From Nostoc cf. edaphicum LEGE 07299 (GTDB taxonomy: Bacteria > Cyanobacteriota > Cyanobacteriia > Cyanobacteriales > Nostocaceae): DNA of 9,153 nt. The notes beneath the pieces are model-generated. The model ran no database searches and had not been told where the DNA came from. It was given only the letters and a program-made list of their open reading frames with translations. This document shows positions 4,454 to 9,153 of this stretch, one piece after another (position 1 is the stretch's first letter; the number at the start of each line of letters is the position of its first letter). Position numbers and translations under genes: made by a program. The stretch spans positions 1-9,153 of the forward strand of contig NZ_JADEXF010000074.1 in assembly GCF_015207245.1 (NCBI RefSeq). The letters are read 5' to 3'.

Positions 4454-7400
4454 TTAACTAACTATCCGTTTCATCGGAATTTGTATCCAGAACTCACAAC
4501 CATTAGCAGGTTCAGAAACACATTTGATAGTACCGCCGTGTTTTTCTACAATAATTTGGTAACTAATAGATAACCCCAAACCAGTACCTTGTCCAGGTTG
4601 TTTAGTGGTAAAGAAAGGTTCAAAAATGCGCGGTCGCACAATCTCTGGAATCCCACAACCATTGTCAGCAATCCAAATCAGAACAGTATTCGCTTCTATG
4701 ACTTTTGTACGTATCCAAATTTTAGGATTGTCAATTCTTTTTCCACTAGTTGCTGAGTTTTCCAGTGCATCGATTGCATTATTGAGAATATTCATAAATA
4801 CCTGATTCATCTGGGCTGCATAGCAGACTACTGGAGGTAATTCACCATATTGTTTAACTACCTCAATCGCAAAAGAATTAGTTTCTGGTTGCAGTCGATG
4901 TTGTAAAATTAGCAAAGTACTGTCAATACCTTCATGAAGGTCAACGGGCTTCATTCCTGCTTCGTCAAGTCGAGAAAAACTTCGTAACGACAAGACTAAT
5001 TGAGAGATCCGCTCTGCGCCTATCTTCATTGAAGTCAGAATTTTGGGCAAGTCATCATTAATGAAATCTAAATCTAGTGCTGCTACTTGCTTTTGAATTT
5101 CTCCTGTTGCTTTAGGATACTGTTTTTGATAAAGGCGCAGTAATTTAAATAAATTTTCGGTATGTTCAGTAACATAAGTGATATTCCCATAAATGAAACT
5201 AATCGGGTTATTAATTTCATGTGCTACGCCAGCAACTAACTGCCCTAAGCCTGCCATTTTCTCACTTTGAATTAACTGGCTCTGAGTGTGCTGTAATTCT
5301 TTAAGAGTCTGGGTCAGTTCTTCTTTTTGACATTGAGTTTGTTCGAGTAATTCCGCTTGCTGAAGTCCTACCCCTAACTGAGTACCAATCTGCATCAGCA
5401 AATCTACCTCATCTTCTTGCCAATCACGGGGTTGGATATTTTGATAAGCTGCTAGCAATCCCCAAAGTTTCTCACCCTGAAAAATCGGCACAATCATATA
5501 TGCCCTAGCTTCCATTAGTTTAATCAGGGCAATATAAGAAATAGACTCATCGGTGCTGTAAATATCCTTAATAACAAGAGTTTTACCATTAGCAAAATCC
5601 CCACCTTGGGTTTCTTGCAAGTAATTACTTGCGTAGGCATAGCCCGTCGTAGATATCGCAGGTACAATTTCCTTTACTGGTGTCCAACCTTGGGCTAAAG
5701 ACTCAGCAACAAATTTCCCACTCCAATCAGTTCCGAATCGATAGATTGTTACTCGGTCAACTTCCAATAGCCGTCGGACTTCTTCTGTACTGGTCGCAAA
5801 GATGGTGTCAATATCAAGAGAGTGGCGGATTTTCTCTACCGTTGCGGCTAGGGCCTTCTGCCTTTCAGCTGCTTTCCGTTCTCGTTCGGCCGCTTGAGCC
5901 AGTTTTTGGGCTTGCATCTGCATCTGTGTCAAAGATTCAGCTTGCTGTAATGCTACCCCCAATTGAACGCCAACTTGTGCTAGCAAGTTGATTTCTTCAT
6001 CTTGCCAATAACGAGGCTGGGAGTTTTGATAAGCTACTAGCAATCCCCACAGCTTTTCACCCTGAGAAATTGGGACAAAAACTTCATTACGTGCATATTT
6101 ACCTGCTTGTTTTCCTTGCACAAGAACGCCTTCTGTTACTGGCTGCGGCTTAACAATTGGTGTCCAGCCATCAACGATGGAATCAGCCACAAATTCCCCA
6201 CTCCAATCAGGATAGAAGCGATAAATTGCGACTCGTTCCACTTCTAATAGTCGTTGGACTTCTTGAGTAGTGGTTTTAAATATGGCTTCAATATCAAGAG
6301 ACTGACGAATTTTTTCGACAGTGTTCGCTAACGCCCTTTGTCTTTCAGCAGCTTTGCTGATCTCTGCTGCTTGGATCTGCATTTGTTGGATAAATTCCGC
6401 TTGCTGCAAAGCCACACCTAGTTGAGTGCCCACTTGGGTAAGTAAGTAAACCTCATCTTTTTGCCAATCACGAGCACCAGCATTTTGGTACGCTGCTAGC
6501 AAGCCCCAAAGCTTCTGACCGTGGTAAATAGCAACGATCGCATAAGCTCTTGCTTGATATATCTCTAAAATTTTAATGTAGCAATCGCTAAAGCCTGAAT
6601 TGTAAATATCATTACAAATTCGGTACACTTCACACTGAGTGAAGTTCCCACCCTCTGTATCTTGTAAATAGGTATCAGCGACTGGAGGTTTAGCTAAATC
6701 TTTGGCACTACATTCGCTGACATTCTCTTTCAATTCCGGCCGTTGCGACTGTTGCTCTATGAGGGAAACCCAACCTTCTGCCACTGATTCAAACACGAAT
6801 TCACCACTCCAATCGGGATTGAAGCGATAGATAGCCACGCGATCAGCATTTAGCAGCTGCCTAAGTTCTACGGTGGTTGTGTGGAAAATGCTTTCCAAAT
6901 CTAGGGACTGACGAATTTTCTCAATGGTGATGGCTATGGTTTTCTGCCATTGGGCTGCTTTTTCTCTGGCTTTTGCTTGTGCTAGTTCTGCTGATTGTAG
7001 TTTTACTTGTTCTAGGTAATCTGCTTGCTGTAAAGCAACTCCTAGATGTTCGGCGATTAATTGCACAAACTCAATTTCTGATGCTTCCCATTGTCGAGGG
7101 CTACCACACTGATGAATACACAACAATCCCCATAACTCTTTACCTTTGATCAAGGGGGCAATTATATTGGCACGTACTTGGAATCTTTCCAGAATCTGGA
7201 TGTAGCAATCACTGGCATTAACTTGATAAATATCAGCTATTGCTCGAATTCGACCTTGCTGATACAGTCCTGCAAACTCCTCACTAAAGCAGTGGTCGCG
7301 CAGTTTGGCTGCTAGTGCCGAATCCCATTCTGTTGCCACATCTTCATAGATAAATTCCCCTTCCCATGCCAAATCAGGATAAAAACGAAACACGCCAACC

Positions 7401-7603
7401 CGATCGGTTTTCAGAAGTTGGCGAACTTCAGTGACTGTAATTTTGAAGATAGTTTCTATGTCTAGAGACTCCCGAATACGGGCAATAACTCCAGATAAGG
7501 CTTTTTGTTGCTCATTCTGACGCAAGGAGCATGTCACATCTGAATGAGATTCTTGCCGTTGTGAATTTGGTTGTATGGGTTGAGTAGTAGAGGAGTTTTC
7601 CAT
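4454..7603 (-). CDS. Soluble histidine kinase with four GAF domains, first one cyanobacteriochrome-like
   Basis: This 1049-residue sensor kinase has no membrane segment. It contains four GAF domains (about 41-195, 232-401, 434-556, 594-752), each introduced by a similar helical linker ([21 protein letters not shown]), then a coiled coil (~753-785), a HisKA segment with phospho-acceptor His795 in VAHEINNP, and an HATPase with N box ([15 protein letters not shown], ~933-947), DNGCGIP (980-986), FEPFFTT (994-1000) and GQGTGLGLS (1004-1012). The kinase core looks intact. GAF1 has DHCF (Cys105) and SDCY (Cys133), 28 residues apart as in DXCF-type cyanobacteriochromes, so it may bind a bilin; a Tyr follows the second Cys where His is usual. 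GAF2 keeps only Cys341, GAF3 lacks that segment, and GAF4 has Ser689. Seven residues (STTGYAY, 651-657) in GAF4 come from an inserted small repeat. It has no receiver domain and no adjacent regulator, so the partner is unknown. Confidence 0.93.
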   Translation of the reverse strand: MENSSTTQPIQPNSQRQESHSDVTCSLRQNEQQKALSGVIARIRESLDIETIFKITVTEVRQLLKTDRVGVFRFYPDLAWEGEFIYEDVATEWDSALAAKLRDHCFSEEFAGLYQQGRIRAIADIYQVNASDCYIQILERFQVRANIIAPLIKGKELWGLLCIHQCGSPRQWEASEIEFVQLIAEHLGVALQQADYLEQVKLQSAELAQAKAREKAAQWQKTIAITIEKIRQSLDLESIFHTTTVELRQLLNADRVAIYRFNPDWSGEFVFESVAEGWVSLIEQQSQRPELKENVSECSAKDLAKPPVADTYLQDTEGGNFTQCEVYRICNDIYNSGFSDCYIKILEIYQARAYAIVAIYHGQKLWGLLAAYQNAGARDWQKDEVYLLTQVGTQLGVALQQAEFIQQMQIQAAEISKAAERQRALANTVEKIRQSLDIEAIFKTTTQEVQRLLEVERVAIYRFYPDWSGEFVADSIVDGWTPIVKPQPVTEGVLVQGKQAGKYARNEVFVPISQGEKLWGLLVAYQNSQPRYWQDEEINLLAQVGVQLGVALQQAESLTQMQMQAQKLAQAAERERKAAERQKALAATVEKIRHSLDIDTIFATSTEEVRRLLEVDRVTIYRFGTDWSGKFVAESLAQGWTPVKEIVPAISTTGYAYASNYLQETQGGDFANGKTLVIKDIYSTDESISYIALIKLMEARAYMIVPIFQGEKLWGLLAAYQNIQPRDWQEDEVDLLMQIGTQLGVGLQQAELLEQTQCQKEELTQTLKELQHTQSQLIQSEKMAGLGQLVAGVAHEINNPISFIYGNITYVTEHTENLFKLLRLYQKQYPKATGEIQKQVAALDLDFINDDLPKILTSMKIGAERISQLVLSLRSFSRLDEAGMKPVDLHEGIDSTLLILQHRLQPETNSFAIEVVKQYGELPPVVCYAAQMNQVFMNILNNAIDALENSATSGKRIDNPKIWIRTKVIEANTVLIWIADNGCGIPEIVRPRIFEPFFTTKQPGQGTGLGLSISYQIIVEKHGGTIKCVSEPANGCEFWIQIPMKRIVS
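5631..5659. repeat. 29-nt small dispersed repeat inside the kinase coding sequence
   Basis: GCG-[TAGGCATAGCCCGTCGTAGAT]-ATCGC on the plus strand, inside the fourth GAF domain of the minus-strand kinase gene. The core is nearly the same as at 8117-8145 and 3130-3158. On the coding strand the 21 nt add seven codons without shifting the frame; without them the sequence reads GCGATCGC (Ala-Ile-Ala). Confidence 0.82.
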
Positions 7604-7612
7604 TCCCAGTGG

Positions 7613-7632
7613 GACTTTAAATATTGAAAGTC
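7613..7632. promoter_or_regulatory. 20-bp imperfect palindrome just upstream of the kinase start
   Basis: GACTTT-A-AATATT-G-AAAGTC is symmetric apart from one mismatched pair and lies 10-29 nt upstream of the kinase ATG, in its 5' leader or promoter. It could be a binding site for a dimeric regulator or a weak leader hairpin. No ribosome-binding site other than a GGGA is seen next to it. Confidence 0.35.
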
Positions 7633-7701
7633 TTCTATCTCATGATTCCCGTTGCGATCGCAAAGGTAACAGTTATTTCCTGGGAATGTCATACAAAATA
7701 C

Positions 7702-7732
7702 TGTAGGGACACGATAATATCATGTCCCTACA
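7702..7732. repeat. Perfect-armed hairpin repeat between the petN operon and the kinase gene
   Basis: TGTAGGGACA (7702-7711) pairs with TGTCCCTACA (7723-7732); the 11-nt middle itself pairs as GATA/TATC, giving a nearly continuous 31-nt hairpin with one mismatch. GTAGGGRCACG...CGTGYCCCTAC hairpins are familiar dispersed repeats in Nostoc-type intergenic DNA. It lies 26 nt past the stop of the 53-residue gene and could end the petN transcript, but on the minus strand only GTATTTTG follows, a poor T tract. Confidence 0.65.
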
Positions 7733-7757
7733 ATAAAGATTTTCAATTACGAGAAAA

Positions 7758-7919
7758 TTATCGCCGCTTGGGAGTGGCGCTGCGGGTGGTGCGTTTCTCT
7801 TCCTCTCGACGACGGCGATCGCGCCAATCTGCCAGGGTCAAATAACCAATACCACCAGTGACTACTACGAGCAGCACTACAGCAACTAAAACCAAAATAC
7901 TCAAGAATGGACTTTCCAC
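7758..7919 (-). CDS. 53-residue single-span membrane protein downstream of petN
   Basis: Translated from GTG at 7919, this reads MESPFLSILVLVAVVLLVVV-TGGIGYLTLADWRDRRRR, then an EEEKRTT segment and a basic end (SATPKRR). Residues ~5-30 form one membrane span, followed by a highly charged tail that by the positive-inside rule should face the cytoplasm or stroma side. GAGG overlaps the petN stop 4 nt before the GTG, and the gap to petN is 7 nt, so the two are probably translated from one mRNA. The frame has cyanobacterial codon use and a HIP1 site in the tail. I do not recognise the family. Position and size suggest a thylakoid-associated small subunit or assembly factor, which is inference only. 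An in-frame ATT directly precedes the GTG. Confidence 0.72.
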   Translation of the reverse strand: MESPFLSILVLVAVVLLVVVTGGIGYLTLADWRDRRRREEEKRTTRSATPKRR

Positions 7920-7926
7920 AATACCT

Positions 7927-8016
7927 CTACAGTCCGTTACGTCCCCACACTACCATTGCAATTGACCAAGTGAACACAACCAACAGCGATACCCAACCTA
8001 GTGTCAAAATCTCCAT
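7927..8016 (-). CDS. petN: Cytochrome b6f complex subunit 8 (PetN)
   Basis: The 29-residue product begins [20 protein letters not shown] and ends MVVWGRNGL, which is essentially the cyanobacterial and chloroplast PetN sequence. PetN is a single-span small subunit at the periphery of the cytochrome b6f complex in the thylakoid membrane, needed for complex stability and so for electron transfer between plastoquinol and plastocyanin or cytochrome c6. The length is exactly that of the family. It is the first gene of a two-gene minus-strand unit with the 53-residue gene 7 nt downstream. The leader is AT-rich; TATGAT at 8058-8063 is a possible -10 box, without a clear -35. Confidence 0.95.
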   Translation of the reverse strand: MEILTLGWVSLLVVFTWSIAMVVWGRNGL

Positions 8017-8116
8017 AGTCCCACTTTTCAAATAATTACAAAAGGTTTCTAATATTTATCATACAGGGATTGGGTAAGCTGAGATTTTTTTATCAATGAC
8101 ATTGTAAGTTTTGTGT

Positions 8117-8145
8117 GCGATGTCTACAACGGGCTACGCTTACGC
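8117..8145. repeat. 29-nt small dispersed repeat, reverse orientation
   Basis: GCGAT-[21 nt]-CGC, the reverse complement of the element at 5631-5659 with a few differences (TACAACGGGCTACGCTTA core). It sits about 100 nt upstream of petN and 150 nt upstream of the plus-strand kinase, between the two divergent genes. As elsewhere, removing 21 nt leaves GCGATCGC. Confidence 0.75.
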
Positions 8146-8294
8146 AAAAAAGACACCAAATTTTATTGATACGCTAGTACTTTAAGCAATGATAAAGACG
8201 AATGTGAAAAAGTAGCGATCGCGCTTTGTAACTTGATACTTTGGGAATACTAGGGCTATGCGTATATATCTCCAATCCCGCAACCTCTAATATC

Positions 8295-9153
8295 ATGCCG
8301 ACATTTTTCAACTACCCTTTTCACTCCAACGGTTTTATTCCCCACGGACATTGTTATCTTTGGCAAACTGGATTAGTTTGGCTCCACATTATTTCTGATG
8401 CCACGATCGCTCTAGCCTATTATTCTATTCCCTTCCTACTGATTTATTTTATTTCCAAGCGTAAAGACCTTCCTTTTAATGGGGTCTTTTTGTTATTTGG
8501 TGCTTTTATCATTGCCTGCGGTACTGGACACCTGATGGATATTTGGACGCTTTGGCATCCAGACTATTGGATTGCAGGTACTTTAAAAGCTTTAACTGCC
8601 ATTATTTCGATATATACGGCATTTGCGTTATTTTATCTCATGCCTCAAGCTCTAAGCCTACCTAGTCCTGCTCAGTTAGAAGTTATTAATCGAGTGCTTT
8701 CAACTGAAATTGTCGAGCGCAAGCGCATCGAGAAAGAACTACGCCTAGCAGAAGAAGTCGCTCAAAGCTCCAACCAAGCCAAGAGTGAATTTCTTGCCAA
8801 TATGAGTCATGAACTACGCACACCTCTTAACGGTATTCTTGGCTATACACAAATTCTCCAACGCACAGAATCTTTGAGTGAGAAAGGACGTAAAGGAGTC
8901 AGCATTATTTATCAATGTGGTTCTCATCTTTTAACCCTAATTAATGATGTCCTCGATCTCTCCAAAATAGAAGCCCGAAAACTAGAATTGTATCCTGTTG
9001 ATTTCTACTTGCCTGCTTTTATAGATAGTGTGACTGAAATTTCCCGCATCCGGGCAGAACAAAAGGCGATCGCATTTTACGTCCAACTCGATCCTGATTT
9101 ACCAACGGGCATTCATACTGATGAAAAACGCTTGCGGCAAGTACTGATTAACT
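8295..9153 (+). CDS. Histidine kinase with ethylene-receptor-like N-terminal domain, 3' end outside window
   Basis: The frame is open from ATG 8295 to the window end (286 codons), so only the 5' part is seen. Residues ~25-120 hold three hydrophobic helices matching the ETR1-type ethylene-binding domain: [19 protein letters not shown] with Asp35, and [17 protein letters not shown] with Cys75 and His79. In plant ETR1 the equivalent Asp25, Cys65 and His69 have the same spacing, and the Cys/His bind Cu(I), so ligand binding is plausible. A coiled coil (~125-165) leads to HisKA with His172 in [15 protein letters not shown] and [13 protein letters not shown]; the visible sequence stops at [11 protein letters not shown], the start of the ATPase N box. 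Synechocystis has a related receptor (Slr1212) that works in ethylene and light responses. No Shine-Dalgarno sequence is seen before the ATG. Downstream domains such as a receiver cannot be judged. Confidence 0.92.
   Translation, partial: MPTFFNYPFHSNGFIPHGHCYLWQTGLVWLHIISDATIALAYYSIPFLLIYFISKRKDLPFNGVFLLFGAFIIACGTGHLMDIWTLWHPDYWIAGTLKALTAIISIYTAFALFYLMPQALSLPSPAQLEVINRVLSTEIVERKRIEKELRLAEEVAQSSNQAKSEFLANMSHELRTPLNGILGYTQILQRTESLSEKGRKGVSIIYQCGSHLLTLINDVLDLSKIEARKLELYPVDFYLPAFIDSVTEISRIRAEQKAIAFYVQLDPDLPTGIHTDEKRLRQVLIN

Noticed and set aside
4605..5991. Plus-strand frames at 4605-4805 and 5680-5991
   Set aside because: They are antisense to conserved ATPase and GAF coding sequence and have no independent protein features.
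7624..7845. 73-residue plus-strand frame
   Set aside because: It crosses a hairpin repeat and runs antisense to the 53-residue petN-linked gene; its Arg/Ser-rich end is the reverse of that gene's charged tail.
8233..8262. Possible promoter TTGATA ... TATGCG upstream of the ethylene-receptor-like kinase
   Set aside because: The -10 match is poor and the spacing is 18 nt in AT-rich DNA; not better than chance.

Overview
The window looks like chromosomal DNA of a filamentous cyanobacterium of the Nostoc/Calothrix type. The HIP1 octamer GCGATCGC occurs about 13 times in 9.15 kb, far above the chance rate of about once per 65 kb. Noncoding gaps hold dispersed repeats typical of these genomes. petN, a cytochrome b6f subunit gene, lies beside sensor kinases with GAF and ethylene-receptor-like domains.

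Layout. (1) 2-1300: the 3' end of pntB (proton-translocating transhydrogenase, + strand) and a clear intrinsic terminator. (2) 1376-1687: an AT-rich minus-strand gene for a small, cysteine-containing membrane protein I do not recognise. (3) 1688-2057: no gene; an A/T palindrome and about 2.4 tandem copies of an 81-82 bp HIP1-containing unit. (4) 2058-4009: a minus-strand toxin-antitoxin island. One operon has two antitoxin-like genes and a VapC-type PIN toxin. A second unit has an antitoxin-like gene and a PIN gene that looks damaged: no normal start codon and Asn where the first catalytic Asp is expected. (5) 4010-4453: a gene-free repeat cluster that ends in the terminator of the next gene. 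(6) 4454-7603: a 1049-residue soluble histidine kinase with four GAF domains. (7) 7758-8016: petN and a 53-residue membrane protein gene in a small minus-strand operon. (8) 8295-9153: the 5' part of a plus-strand histidine kinase with an ethylene-receptor-like N-terminal domain, cut by the window end.

The strongest unexplained signal is a 20-22 nt palindromic element, found in about five copies, that sits exactly inside HIP1 as GCG-[insert]-ATCGC. One copy lies in the kinase gene, where its 21 nt add seven codons in frame to the fourth GAF domain. Removing it restores an intact HIP1 site. Each of the three minus-strand units ends directly at a repeat cluster, always in the same orientation, and two of these junctions can fold into terminator-like hairpins followed by T runs. 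The first GAF domain carries both cysteines of a DXCF-type cyanobacteriochrome, and the bilin-binding positions are lost stepwise in the other GAF domains. The two kinases flanking petN suggest a light- or ligand-sensing neighbourhood, but no response regulator is in the window and that link is inference.
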